From: an uncultured Adlercreutzia sp.
GTDB taxonomy: Bacteria > Actinomycetota > Coriobacteriia > Coriobacteriales > Eggerthellaceae
Assembly (NCBI RefSeq): GCF_958431955.1
Contig: NZ_CAUASN010000005.1
Span: 42,691 to 106,690 of the forward strand
Direction: 5' to 3'
DNA length: 64,000 nt
The notes below the pieces were generated by a model that saw only the letters and a list, made by a program, of their open reading frames with translations, was not told the DNA's origin and did not search any database. The position numbers were made by a program, and so were the translations under genes. Below are positions 51,560 through 59,836 of the stretch, one piece after another. How positions within the stretch are numbered: position 1 is the stretch's first letter; each line of letters starts with the position of its first letter.

Positions 51560-52309
51560 ATGACCCAGTTTCTGGTTTTGCTGCTCTGCTTCGGCTTCAC
51601 TATGATCTTCGCCCGTGCCCTTAAGAGCTGGCCTGTGCCGTTCTATCTTGTTGCGGCCGCTGTTGCGGGCGGGGCGATGTGCCTGACTTACTCTCCCGCC
51701 CCCGACCCCCTGCTGCGAGGCTTTGCGTTCGTCGTTCAGAAGGGATATGTCGGCTTTGCGTTTCTGGCCATTGTCATGTTCATCGGGGTCTTCGACGAGC
51801 GCGGATGGGTTCGCCAGCGCCTTCAGCCCATTCGGGGAGAGCTCTCGCTTGTCTCGATCGTTCTCATGGGCGCGCACGTGATACCTTATGCGCTGACTTA
51901 TGGGGGCATGGTGGGCAAGCTGCACGTCCTGCGTCCGAGCATCGTCGTCTCGCTTGCACTTGCGGCTGTCATCCTCGTGCTGTTCGCCGTGCTGGCCGTT
52001 ACATCGGTGAAGCGAGTGAAGCGCTCCATGAGGGCGGTCGCCTGGAAGCGGGTGCAGCAACTCGCCTATGTGTTCTTCGTGCTTGTTCTCGTCCACCTGA
52101 TCGGCTACCTGGTTGTGCCTGCGCAGGCGGCTTCGCCGGAAGCCCTTGGCTCGCTTGCCTACTACGGTGTGGTGTACGGCGCATACGCCGTTGCCCGGCT
52201 TGCGAGGTGGCGAGTCGACCGGCGAGCCGGGAATTGCCCTGCATCTTCTCGACGGGAGGAGGAGCTTTCCGCGTCGTCGGTTGACGACGCCTCCGCGACT
52301 TGCGCGTGA
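51560..52309 (+). CDS. Ferric-reductase-like membrane protein
   Basis: A 249-residue protein with six or seven helices. It has the paired His arrangement (GAHVIPYALTYGG...KLH, then VHLIGYL) of the ferric reductase-like/YedZ (MsrQ) heme-binding fold. It may carry b-type heme and link quinol oxidation to an exported oxidoreductase. The start at 51560 follows GGAAGGAAGG; a TTG at 51533 would add nine residues. The hydrophilic tail from about 225 lacks similarity. It is downstream of the Mo enzyme, after a hairpin. Confidence 0.75.
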   Translation: MTQFLVLLLCFGFTMIFARALKSWPVPFYLVAAAVAGGAMCLTYSPAPDPLLRGFAFVVQKGYVGFAFLAIVMFIGVFDERGWVRQRLQPIRGELSLVSIVLMGAHVIPYALTYGGMVGKLHVLRPSIVVSLALAAVILVLFAVLAVTSVKRVKRSMRAVAWKRVQQLAYVFFVLVLVHLIGYLVVPAQAASPEALGSLAYYGVVYGAYAVARLARWRVDRRAGNCPASSRREEELSASSVDDASATCA

Positions 52310-52374
52310 TGTTCCCGCGACGCCGGCGGGACGGCGGCGGGACGCTGACGGGGCACCAGTGGGACGCGAGCGCG
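52308..52374. repeat. Intergenic GC-rich repeat, copy C
   Basis: GATGTTCCCG followed by CGACGCCGGCGGGAC and a GGGACGCGAGCG match parts of copies A and B in order. It overlaps the stop of the preceding gene and fills the gap before the polyprenyl synthase promoter. The AAATGCGAACT end seen in A and B is absent. Confidence 0.4.
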
Positions 52375-52526
52375 CCATGTCCGGGATGAGGGTACGGGCG
52401 CTGGGCCTGAAGGGCCGCCGCAGAATCTTACATTCTTGTCGATGGGCTGATCGGCGCGGCGGGGGTGGGGCGACCGTGGTATTATGGTTCGATGCTGAAG
52501 CGACCGACCAACGGCAAGAAAGCGCT

Positions 52527-53582
52527 ATGAAGAACATCACCGAAATTCTCGCCGGCGTCGAAGAGACGCCCACCACGTTCGAATCCTATCTGAAGAGCTA
52601 TGCCGATCCGGTCGGGGAGCTCATCAACAGCTATATCCCTCGCGGCGCCCATGGCGACATGGACCGCTACCTGTACGGCCCTCTGTACCGCTACAGCGAG
52701 AACGCCGGCAAGCGCCACCGTCCGCTCATCTGCTATGCGGCGTGCCTGGCGGTGGGAGGCGACCCGGACCGCGCCACCACCTCGGCGGCGGCCATCGAGC
52801 ACTTCCATTCCGCGGCCCTCATCCACGACGACATCGCCGACGAGGCCGAGCTGCGCCGCGGCGAGCCCTGCCTGCACCTCACCGAGGGGCTCGGGCTGGC
52901 CATCAACATGGGCGACCTGGCGCTTTCCATGGTGAACGGGCCGGTGGTGAACGACCCGCTGCTCGACGACGCCACGAAGGTGCGCGTCATCCGCGAGCTC
53001 ATCGCCATGACCTGCCGCACGGTCGAGGGCCAGGCCCTCGATTTGGGCTGGGCGCGCGACGGGCGCTACGACATCACCCCCGAGGACTACCTCACCATGG
53101 CCATCCACAAGACGGCCCACTACTCCGGCGCGGTTCCGCTCGCCGTGGGCGCTATCGTGGCGGGAGCTCCCGAGGACCAGGTGGAGGCCCTGCGCAGCTA
53201 CGGGCTCGATACCGGCCTCGCCTTCCAGATTCAGGACGACTTGCTGAACCTGGTGGGTACCGACGAGGCCAAGAAGAAGGACTTCCGCAGCGACATCACC
53301 GAGGGCAAGCGCACGCTCGTGGTGGTGCACGCCCTGCAGAACGCCTCGCCTGCGGCCCGCGAGCGCCTGATCGAGATCCTCTCCGCGAAGGAGCGCGATC
53401 CCGAGGTGCTGGCCGAGGCCGTGGCCATCATGGAGGAGGCGGGCTCCATCGAGTACGCCCGCGCCTATGCCGAAGATCTCAGCCAGAACGCGAAGGAGCG
53501 GCTCGTGGCGGCCATCGCGCCGTCGCCCTACCGCGACCTGCTCGTGTCCATGGCTGACTGGTTTGTGAACAGGTTGAAGTAA
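52527..53582 (+). CDS. Trans-polyprenyl diphosphate synthase
   Basis: A 351-residue prenyltransferase. The first Asp-rich motif is DDIAD at 101-105, followed by a basic LRRGEP stretch. The second motif is QDDLLN at 236-241. The GKRHRP segment at 61-66 is the diphosphate-binding site. It condenses isopentenyl diphosphate with an allylic primer; the product could be a geranylgeranyl-to-octaprenyl chain, for example for menaquinone. The start at 52527 has weak ribosome binding (CAAGAAAG). It lies 1 nt before the next gene. Confidence 0.92.
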   Translation: MKNITEILAGVEETPTTFESYLKSYADPVGELINSYIPRGAHGDMDRYLYGPLYRYSENAGKRHRPLICYAACLAVGGDPDRATTSAAAIEHFHSAALIHDDIADEAELRRGEPCLHLTEGLGLAINMGDLALSMVNGPVVNDPLLDDATKVRVIRELIAMTCRTVEGQALDLGWARDGRYDITPEDYLTMAIHKTAHYSGAVPLAVGAIVAGAPEDQVEALRSYGLDTGLAFQIQDDLLNLVGTDEAKKKDFRSDITEGKRTLVVVHALQNASPAARERLIEILSAKERDPEVLAEAVAIMEEAGSIEYARAYAEDLSQNAKERLVAAIAPSPYRDLLVSMADWFVNRLK

Positions 53583-53583
53583 T

Positions 53584-54486
53584 ATGGAGCCTATCAAGCG
53601 CAACGATTCCGGCGCCGCCGTCGAGGACGTGCAGCAGCGCCTCGCCCGCATCGGCCACCTGTCGGAGGATGCCGTCTCGGGCACCTTCGACGACGCCACG
53701 GCCACCGCCCTGGCCGACTTCTGCGCCGCCTCGGCTCTCCCCATCGCCGAGGAAGTGACCGAGAAGGTGTGGTCGGCGCTTGTGGACGCCTCGTTCAACC
53801 TGGGAGACCGCACGCTGTATCTGCGCATGCCCTACTTCCACGGCCACGACGTGCTGGAACTCCAGCATGCCCTCGGCGCGCTCGGGTTCTTCTACGGCGA
53901 CGACGACGCCATCTTCGGCGCCCATACGGAAGACGCCCTGCGCCGTTTCCAGCTGAACATGGGCCTGCCCTCTGACGGCATCGCCGGCGCCTACACCTAC
54001 GCCGCCCTGCGCAACCTCGCCCATTCCTGGGTGGGCAAGGAGGCCGCCCACGGCAAGGTGCACCACCTCGGCTTCGCCCGCGCGGCCGACGTGCTCGAGC
54101 GCAACGCCGTGTGCCTGTTCGGCACCGACGAGTTCTCGCGCTCGGTGGCCTCGCGCATGTCGAACGTGGCCGTGGCCACGAACCCGGCCTCGAAGATCAT
54201 CAGCGCCGACAGCCTGTCGGTGCCCCCGGATGCCTCCATGATGCTCGTGCACGTGCTGCTCTCGGTCCAAGATGCCGAGGCGGGTGTGCCGCTTGTGTCC
54301 TACGAGGACGAGGACTCGCTGGCCCTGCGCCTGACCTCGGCGGTGGATGTGGCCCGCGAGGCGTCGTGGCCGCGCGTGTCGGTGCTGCTTCCCGGCAAGG
54401 TGTGGCTGGAGGCCGGTCCCGAGAGAAGCGCCCAGCACTACGCCATCACCCTGCTCGACGCCCTCTGCTCGGCGCTTCAGGGGTAG
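53584..54486 (+). CDS. Peptidoglycan-binding domain protein
   Basis: A 300-residue protein with two PG_binding_1 domains: residues 4-60 (GAAVEDVQQRLARIGHL, GTFDDATATALADFC) and about 82-140 (GHDVLELQHALGALGFFYGDDDAIFGAHTEDALRRFQLNMGL). The C-terminal 150 residues resemble part of an N-acetylmuramoyl-L-alanine amidase fold without recognisable Zn ligands. No signal peptide is visible, so it is probably cytoplasmic despite its domain type. It is cotranscribed with the polyprenyl synthase. This domain pair is found in Actinobacteria beside cell-division genes; function unknown. Confidence 0.82.
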   Translation: MEPIKRNDSGAAVEDVQQRLARIGHLSEDAVSGTFDDATATALADFCAASALPIAEEVTEKVWSALVDASFNLGDRTLYLRMPYFHGHDVLELQHALGALGFFYGDDDAIFGAHTEDALRRFQLNMGLPSDGIAGAYTYAALRNLAHSWVGKEAAHGKVHHLGFARAADVLERNAVCLFGTDEFSRSVASRMSNVAVATNPASKIISADSLSVPPDASMMLVHVLLSVQDAEAGVPLVSYEDEDSLALRLTSAVDVAREASWPRVSVLLPGKVWLEAGPERSAQHYAITLLDALCSALQG

Positions 54487-54808
54487 AGACACGTTTGATT
54501 GTCCGTTTTGGACGCTGGGCTGTCCCTAAAATGGCCGTTCTGCATCCTGCAGCTGCAGCGGGGGAAATATGGCGCAAAGTTTCGGTTTCGGTGCACGATC
54601 GTGCTGAGAGAGGAGCCCGGCGCCCGCATGCTCCTTCAGTTCCCAGGCCTTTCATGCTCCAAACTCCAGGTGGCGCCCCCGGACTGGCGGAATGTGCACC
54701 AATTCCGACGTTTCGCGCCACTTCGAGGGAGAAAAAACTGTACGCAGCCGCACGGTGCTACAATGATGCGGTTTTCAGTAAGGTTTGCGTTGCGTAAAGG
54801 AGCTTCCC
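54487..54808 (+). promoter_or_regulatory. Leader and promoter region of leuC
   Basis: A 322-nt gap with no coding potential. A -10 like TACAAT lies at 54759-54764, giving a transcript start near 54771 and a leader of about 38 nt. I looked for a T-box (specifier loop, TGGNACCGCG) and a leucine-rich leader peptide and found neither. The rest has no clear dyads. Confidence 0.4.
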
Positions 54809-56095
54809 TTGACTCGTCCCATGACCATGGCGGAGAAGATTCTCGCCGCCCATGCGGGGCTCGACGAGGTGGTGCCCGGGCAGTTGATCGAATGCGATCT
54901 GGACCTGGTGCTCGCCAACGACGTCACGGCCCCCATCGCCATCAAGACCGTCCGCGAGATCACCGACCGCGTCTTCGACGCCGACCGCGTGATCCTCGTG
55001 CCCGACCACTACGTGCCCAACAAGGACATCAAGAGCGCCGAACAGGCCAAGATCGTGCGCGACTTCGTGCGCGAGCAGGGCATCTCCCACTACTACGAGG
55101 TGGGCTGCATGGGCGTTGAGCACGCGCTTCTGCCCGAGCAGGGCGTGGTGGGCGCGGGCGACCTCATCATCGGCGCCGACAGTCACACCTGCACCTACGG
55201 CGCGCTCGGCGCGTTCTCCACGGGCGTGGGCTCCACCGACGCCGGCGTGGGCATGGCCACGGGCAAGGCCTGGTTCAAGGTGCCCGAGACCATCAAGTTC
55301 GTCATTAACGGCCAGCTTGCCCCGGGTGTGACCGGCAAGGACGTCATTCTGCACATCATCGGCATGATCGGGGTGGACGGCGCCCTGTACAAGGCCATGG
55401 AGTTCACGGGCAGCGCCATCGAGACGATGCCCATGGACGAGCGCCTCTCCATTTCGAACATGGCCATCGAGGCCGGCGGCAAGGCGGGCCTCATCCCCGT
55501 GGACGATGTGACCCGCGCCTACATGGACGGTCGCGTCGAGCGCCCCTACACCGCCTACTACTCCGACGAGGACGCCGAGTTCGCCCAGGTCATCGAGATC
55601 AACGCTGCCGACATCGTGCCGACGGTGGCTTTCCCGCACCTGCCGAGCAACACGCGCCCCGTGGCCGAGGCCCGCGACGTGCGCATCGACCAGGCCGTCA
55701 TCGGCAGCTGCACCAACGGCCGCTTGGACGACATGCGCCAGGCCGCCGCGGTGCTCAAGGGCCGCACGGTGCATCCGGATGTGCGCTGCATCGTCATCCC
55801 GGCCACCCAGCAGGTGTACCAGCAGTGCATCGCCGAGGGGCTCATGGACATCTTCATTAACGCCCACTGCGCGGTGTCCACCCCCACCTGCGGACCGTGC
55901 CTGGGCGGTTACATGGGCATTCTGGCCGCCGGCGAGCGCGCCATCGCCACCACCAACCGCAACTTCGTCGGCCGCATGGGCGACCCCACGAGCGAGGTGT
56001 ACCTCTCCTCGCCGGCCGTGGCCGCCGCCAGCGCCGTGCTCGGCCACATCGGCCTTCCGGAAGACTTGGAGCCGGTCGCCTGCGCGGCCGAATAG
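54809..56095 (+). CDS. leuC: 3-isopropylmalate dehydratase large subunit
   Basis: A 428-residue aconitase-family enzyme that, with LeuD, isomerises 2-isopropylmalate to 3-isopropylmalate in leucine synthesis. It has GADSHTCTYGALGAFSTGVGSTD, the SCTNGR cluster-Cys segment and CAVSTPTCGPCLGG with the other two [4Fe-4S] Cys. The start is a TTG at 54809, 6 nt after AAAGGAG; the ATG at 54821 is too far from it. It is of the archaeal/Actinobacterial-type short form (about 420 residues) rather than the 470-residue enterobacterial form. leuD follows by 14 nt. Confidence 0.96.
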   Translation: MTRPMTMAEKILAAHAGLDEVVPGQLIECDLDLVLANDVTAPIAIKTVREITDRVFDADRVILVPDHYVPNKDIKSAEQAKIVRDFVREQGISHYYEVGCMGVEHALLPEQGVVGAGDLIIGADSHTCTYGALGAFSTGVGSTDAGVGMATGKAWFKVPETIKFVINGQLAPGVTGKDVILHIIGMIGVDGALYKAMEFTGSAIETMPMDERLSISNMAIEAGGKAGLIPVDDVTRAYMDGRVERPYTAYYSDEDAEFAQVIEINAADIVPTVAFPHLPSNTRPVAEARDVRIDQAVIGSCTNGRLDDMRQAAAVLKGRTVHPDVRCIVIPATQQVYQQCIAEGLMDIFINAHCAVSTPTCGPCLGGYMGILAAGERAIATTNRNFVGRMGDPTSEVYLSSPAVAAASAVLGHIGLPEDLEPVACAAE

Positions 56096-56109
56096 GGAAG
56101 GGAAGCCTC

Positions 56110-56604
56110 ATGCAATTCAAGGGAACCGTGCACCGCTACGGCCGCGACATCGATACCGACGTCATCATCCCGGCCCGCTACCTGAACACCTCCGACCCGG
56201 CCGAGCTGGCCAAGCACTGCCTGGAGGATCTGGATACGGAATTCGTGAACAACGTGCAGCCCGGCGACATCATCGTGGCCGATGAGAACTTCGGCTGCGG
56301 AAGCTCCCGCGAGCACGCCCCCATCGCCATCAAGGCGGCCGGGGTGGATGTGGTCATCGCCAAGAGCTTCGCGCGCATCTTCTACCGCAACGCCATCAAC
56401 ACGGGACTGGCCATCATGGAGTGCCCCGAGGCGGTGGACGCCATCCGCAACGGTGATGTGGTGAGCGTGGATGCCGACACCGGCGTCATCACCGACGAGA
56501 CCACGGGCGAGACCTTCACGGCCCAGCCCTTCCCGCCGTTCCTCATGGAGATCATCAACGCCGGCGGCCTCGTACCGCGCTGGCAGAAGAAGCTTGGAAA
56601 TTAA
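56110..56604 (+). CDS. leuD: 3-isopropylmalate dehydratase small subunit
   Basis: A 164-residue subunit with the swivel-domain motifs GRDIDTDVIIPARYL, ADENFGCGSSREHAP and IAKSFARIFYRNAINTGL. Length fits the short LeuD that pairs with the short LeuC upstream. The start follows GGGAAGGGAAG. After its stop the operon is interrupted by a 325-bp segment holding a small ORF and inverted repeats before leuB. Confidence 0.97.
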   Translation: MQFKGTVHRYGRDIDTDVIIPARYLNTSDPAELAKHCLEDLDTEFVNNVQPGDIIVADENFGCGSSREHAPIAIKAAGVDVVIAKSFARIFYRNAINTGLAIMECPEAVDAIRNGDVVSVDADTGVITDETTGETFTAQPFPPFLMEIINAGGLVPRWQKKLGN

Positions 56605-56635
56605 AAATATATACATTTTATTAGTTACTAGATGC

Positions 56636-56644
56636 TGGTATGCT
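56636..56644 (+). promoter_or_regulatory. Candidate extended -10 promoter of the small toxin-like gene
   Basis: TGGTATGCT fits an extended -10 (TGn plus TATGCT). It lies just before the left inverted-repeat arm, so the transcript would start at or near 56651, with the arm as its 5' end. The A+T-rich stretch upstream lacks a good -35. Confidence 0.4.
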
Positions 56645-56699
56645 GAAAGGGCCGGCAAAGTCCGCTTGCGGGTGGCGCTTCTGAAAGGAGGCGCTTCCT

Positions 56700-56840
56700 A
56701 TGGATGTATTCCTTGAAATCTTGAACGGCTGTGCAGCCCTTGCTACGGTTGCCGGGCTTTTGCTCGAAGTCTGGAGAGAATATAAGCAACGACGGATGAC
56801 GAAGGGAGAAAAGGAAAGGACCGGCGGCAACCGGTCCTAA
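56700..56840 (+). CDS. 46-residue membrane peptide, candidate type I toxin
   Basis: A small ORF starting MDVFLEILNGCAALATV. One hydrophobic helix (about residues 3-25) is followed by a strongly basic tail (REYKQRRMTKGEKER). This matches the general form of type I toxins and holin-like toxic peptides. A strong GAAAGGAGG ribosome-binding site precedes the ATG and could be masked by AGGA/TCCT pairing. It lies between leuD and leuB, out of keeping with leucine synthesis, and is framed by inverted repeats. An antisense RNA is predicted over its 3' end. No homologue is recognised by eye; toxicity is inference. Confidence 0.6.
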   Translation: MDVFLEILNGCAALATVAGLLLEVWREYKQRRMTKGEKERTGGNRS

Positions 56841-56899
56841 CCAATTCACTTGAACCTGCGCCGCCCGCGCCCAGTTAACGACTGACGGGCTTTGCCGGC
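56808..56899 (-). ncRNA. Candidate antisense RNA to the small toxin-like gene
   Basis: On the minus strand a perfect TATAAT lies at 56911-56906, with TTCATT at 56934-56929, 17 nt upstream. A transcript would start near 56899, run across the 3' end of the small ORF, and stop at the hairpin AGGACCGG/CCGGTCCT (56817-56838), followed on this strand by TTTCCTTTT. The predicted RNA is about 90 nt. The arrangement is that of antisense antitoxins overlapping toxin 3' ends. Confidence 0.45.
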
Positions 56900-56929
56900 C
56901 CTCGTATTATAACACGGAAGAAGGAAGAA

Positions 56930-58036
56930 ATGAACACGTATAAGATCTGCTTGCTGGCTGGCGATGGCATCGGGCCGGAGATTATCGCCGAGGGCGTGAA
57001 GGTGCTGAACGCCGTGGGCGCGAAGTACGATACGGCCTTCGAGTACACCGATGCGCTCATCGGCGGCGCGGCCATCGATGCGACCGGCGAGCCTTTGCCG
57101 GCCGCCACGCTGGATGCGGCTCGCGCGTCGGATGCGGTGCTGCTGGCCGCGGTGGGAGGGCCCAAGTGGGATACCACCGACCCGAACGCCCCGCGTCCTG
57201 AGCAGGGGCTGCTCGGCATCCGCAAGGAGCTCGGACTGTACACGAACCTGCGTCCGGTGCAGATCTTCAACGCCCTGGCCGATGCGTCCACCCTGCGCCC
57301 CGAGATCGTGGACGGCGTGGACATGATGATCGTGCGCGAGCTGACGGGCGGCTTGTACTTCGGCCGCCGCGAGCGCTTCTACGACGAGCCGGCCGCAGGC
57401 GTGAATGGCGCCCCGGGCCAGCGCGCCTACGACACGCTGGAGTACTCCGAGTACGAGATCGAGCGCATCGCTCGCCAGGCTTTCGAGATCGCCCGCAAGC
57501 GTCGCAACAAGGTGACGAGCGTGGACAAGGCCAACGTGTTGGAGACGAGCCGTCTGTGGCGCGAGATCGTGCACCGCGTGCATGACGAGGCTTACGCCGA
57601 CGTCGAGCTGGAGGACTTGCTGGTGGACAACACCGCCATGCAGCTCATCAACCGCCCGGCCGACTTCGACGTGGTGGTGACCGAGAACATGTTCGGCGAC
57701 ATCCTCTCCGACGAGGCCGCCCAGATCACGGGCTCGCTCGGCATGCTGGCCAGCGCGAGTCTGGGCGACGGCGTGGCACTCTACGAGCCGAGCCACGGCA
57801 GCGCCCCCGACATCGCCGGTCGCGGCATCGCCAACCCGCTCGCGCAGATCCTCTCGGTGGAGATGATGCTGCGCTACAGCTTCGATATGGGCGAGGCCGC
57901 CGACGACATCCGCCGCGCCGTGACCGCGGTGCTCGACGCGGGCTGGCGCACCGGCGACATCAAGGACGCCGAGACGCCCGCCGACCACGTGGTCGGCACC
58001 GAGCGCATGGGCGACTTGGTGGTGGAGCACCTGTAG
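56930..58036 (+). CDS. leuB: 3-isopropylmalate dehydrogenase
   Basis: A 368-residue NAD-dependent oxidative decarboxylase of leucine synthesis. It has LAGDGIGPEIIAEGVKVL at the N-terminus, VRELTGGLYFG near 132, the Arg/Lys/Asp substrate residues in RRNKVTSVDKANVLETS, and NMFGDILSDEAAQITGSLGMLASAS with the metal-binding Asp. The start follows GGAAGAAGGAAG. It may use its own TATTAT/TATAAC promoter in the gap, since a small gene and hairpins separate it from leuD. leuA is not in the window. Confidence 0.97.
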   Translation: MNTYKICLLAGDGIGPEIIAEGVKVLNAVGAKYDTAFEYTDALIGGAAIDATGEPLPAATLDAARASDAVLLAAVGGPKWDTTDPNAPRPEQGLLGIRKELGLYTNLRPVQIFNALADASTLRPEIVDGVDMMIVRELTGGLYFGRRERFYDEPAAGVNGAPGQRAYDTLEYSEYEIERIARQAFEIARKRRNKVTSVDKANVLETSRLWREIVHRVHDEAYADVELEDLLVDNTAMQLINRPADFDVVVTENMFGDILSDEAAQITGSLGMLASASLGDGVALYEPSHGSAPDIAGRGIANPLAQILSVEMMLRYSFDMGEAADDIRRAVTAVLDAGWRTGDIKDAETPADHVVGTERMGDLVVEHL

Positions 58037-58084
58037 GGCTCCGTTCGCCCCGGCTTTCGGCCGCACCGTTCGCATTCGCATCGG

Positions 58085-58117
58085 GAGAGGTACCCTTCGG
58101 GGTGCCTCTCTTGCATT
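58085..58117 (+). terminator. Terminator after leuB
   Basis: A GAGAGG-TACCC stem at 58085-58095 pairs with GGGTG-CCTCTC ending at 58110, with one wobble, followed by TTGCATTT. It lies about 50 nt after leuB. Confidence 0.7.
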
Positions 58118-58178
58118 TGGGGGTGGGTCACGTTATCGTGGGGCACTTGCCAAGGCGAGCCAAAGGGAGGGAGACGCC

Positions 58179-59672
58179 GTGGTTGCAAGGAATGGATTCG
58201 GCGCGCTGCGCCGCGCGTGCGGAGCGGGCGCGCTTCTGGCTTTGGGTGTGTACGCGCTCTACCGGCTGCTGGCCTATTCGGGCTATGTGACCAATTTCGG
58301 CCTCATCAACGACCCGTTCGCCTATATCTCGAACCTGCCCTTCATGCTGGGAGCGGCCGCGGGCAAGCTGGTAACGTGCGCCGTGGTGCTCGGCTGCTAT
58401 CTGACGGGGCGCCTGGCTCCCCGCAGACTGGGCGTGCACGTGCCGCTGATTCTCATCGGAGGCGCCTACGCCCTGGCGGCCCTCGTGCCGCCCGATGCGG
58501 CGTTAGAGGCTCCGGCGGCCGCGGCCCTCGGCCTGTTCTGGGGCCTTACCGTGACCGTGGTGGGGCTTGCCGCCATCGAGCCGTTCGTGGACGAGCCGTC
58601 CCCGGTGACGGTCATCGTGCAGCTGGCCACCTGCGCGCTGCTGCTGGCAGCCGGCTCCTACGCTCTGGCGCTTTTGCCCCCGCGCGGCATCTCGGTCGCC
58701 GGCGTCGTTATGGCCACGGCCCTCGGCCTGCTCTTCCGGCGGGAGCGCCGGCGCGCTCGGGGCGAGGGAGGAAAAGCCCGCACGGCCCAGGGGGAGGGGG
58801 TTTCGGAGGGCCCGCGCGAGCGCCGCCGTCGCTTGCGTGCCACGCTGGGGGAGTGCGCCACCCCGATACTCGCCGCGTCGTTCTTCGAGCTGGTGGTGGG
58901 CCTCGTGAACATGTACGCCTTCACGAGCCACACTGGTTTCACCATCTCCACCCAGGCACCGTTGGAGGGGTCTCTCATCTGCGCGGTGATCGTGATCGCG
59001 TTCGTGGTCGCCACGGCCCGCATCCCCCAGGCGCGCTTCGTGTACCTGGTGGTGTTTCCGGCGGCCATCGCGGTGTTCCTGGCGCTACCCTACTTCGGCG
59101 ATTTGTGGGGCAAGCCGCTCAGCACCGTCATCTACGCCGCGAGCGCCATCACCACCATGCTGACCACCTTCTGCATCATCCGCGCGGCGCGCCGTACGGG
59201 CGACGTCGTATACGGTGTCGCCGCCATAGGCGCGGGGGCCATGAGGCTGTGCCTGGTGGTGGGGCTCGTGCTGGGATGGCGGTTCGGCACCTTGGCCGAG
59301 GGCGGAGCCTTCCTGCACCTGTCCATCGTGTGCGTGGTGTGCGTGTACCTGCTCGGCATGGTGGTGCTGTGGTGGGGCTTCCAGAGCTCGCGCCGCAAGC
59401 CCGCGGTGGAGGTGGTGAAGGTGGTCGTGGAACGTCCCGCGCCCACCTTCGAGGAGTCGGTTTCCGAGCGAGTGGAGGAGCTGGTGCGCACCTTCGGGCT
59501 CTCGCCGCGCGAGCGCGATGTGCTGGTGGGGCTCGCCCAGGGGAACACCGCGGCCAGCATCGCCGAGGGGCTGCACATCTCCACCTCCACGGCCCAGGGG
59601 TATATCAAGAGCCTGTACGTCAAACTCGGTGTGAACAAGAAACAGCAGGTCATCGACTTGTTTCAAAGTTAA
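58179..59672 (+). CDS. Membrane-anchored LuxR-family transcriptional regulator
   Basis: A 497-residue protein. About twelve hydrophobic segments fill residues 10-410, and a LuxR/GerE helix-turn-helix takes the last 65 residues (LSPRERDVLVGLAQGNTAASIAEGLHISTSTAQGYIKSLYVKLGV). The same plan as the regulator at 10519 points to a shared family. The GTG at 58179 follows AAAGGGAGGG. It lies 164 nt upstream of a Tat FAD reductase on the same strand, its likely target. The membrane part may sense substrate or redox state. Confidence 0.9.
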   Translation: MVARNGFGALRRACGAGALLALGVYALYRLLAYSGYVTNFGLINDPFAYISNLPFMLGAAAGKLVTCAVVLGCYLTGRLAPRRLGVHVPLILIGGAYALAALVPPDAALEAPAAAALGLFWGLTVTVVGLAAIEPFVDEPSPVTVIVQLATCALLLAAGSYALALLPPRGISVAGVVMATALGLLFRRERRRARGEGGKARTAQGEGVSEGPRERRRRLRATLGECATPILAASFFELVVGLVNMYAFTSHTGFTISTQAPLEGSLICAVIVIAFVVATARIPQARFVYLVVFPAAIAVFLALPYFGDLWGKPLSTVIYAASAITTMLTTFCIIRAARRTGDVVYGVAAIGAGAMRLCLVVGLVLGWRFGTLAEGGAFLHLSIVCVVCVYLLGMVVLWWGFQSSRRKPAVEVVKVVVERPAPTFEESVSERVEELVRTFGLSPRERDVLVGLAQGNTAASIAEGLHISTSTAQGYIKSLYVKLGVNKKQQVIDLFQS

Positions 59673-59836
59673 CCAATTTTTGGGGGAGCGAAAATTCCGC
59701 ACCTTTCCTAGACTCTTCTGCACTGATCGCCGCAATGCCGCCCAGCGAAGTCGAGGGGCGCCCGCCGACTCAAGGGGAGGGGCGGGGCTCGCGCGGCGAT
59801 CGACGACGAGTCCTCAACGAAAGGGAGGGAACGCGC

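Larger units (their letters stand above)
56648..56902. repeat. 17-nt inverted repeats flanking a small ORF
   Basis: The arm AGGGCCGGCAAAGTCCG at 56648-56664 can pair with CGGGCTTTGCCGGCCCT at 56886-56902, 17 bp including one G.U. The arms frame the small gene at 56700. They could pair the two ends of its mRNA, as in type I toxin transcripts, or mark the ends of a small mobile cassette. Confidence 0.65.

Noticed and set aside
54487..54808. T-box or leucine attenuator before leuC
   Set aside because: No specifier loop, antiterminator sequence TGGNACCGCG, leucine-rich leader peptide or terminator was found; the apparent promoter leaves only about 38 nt of leader.
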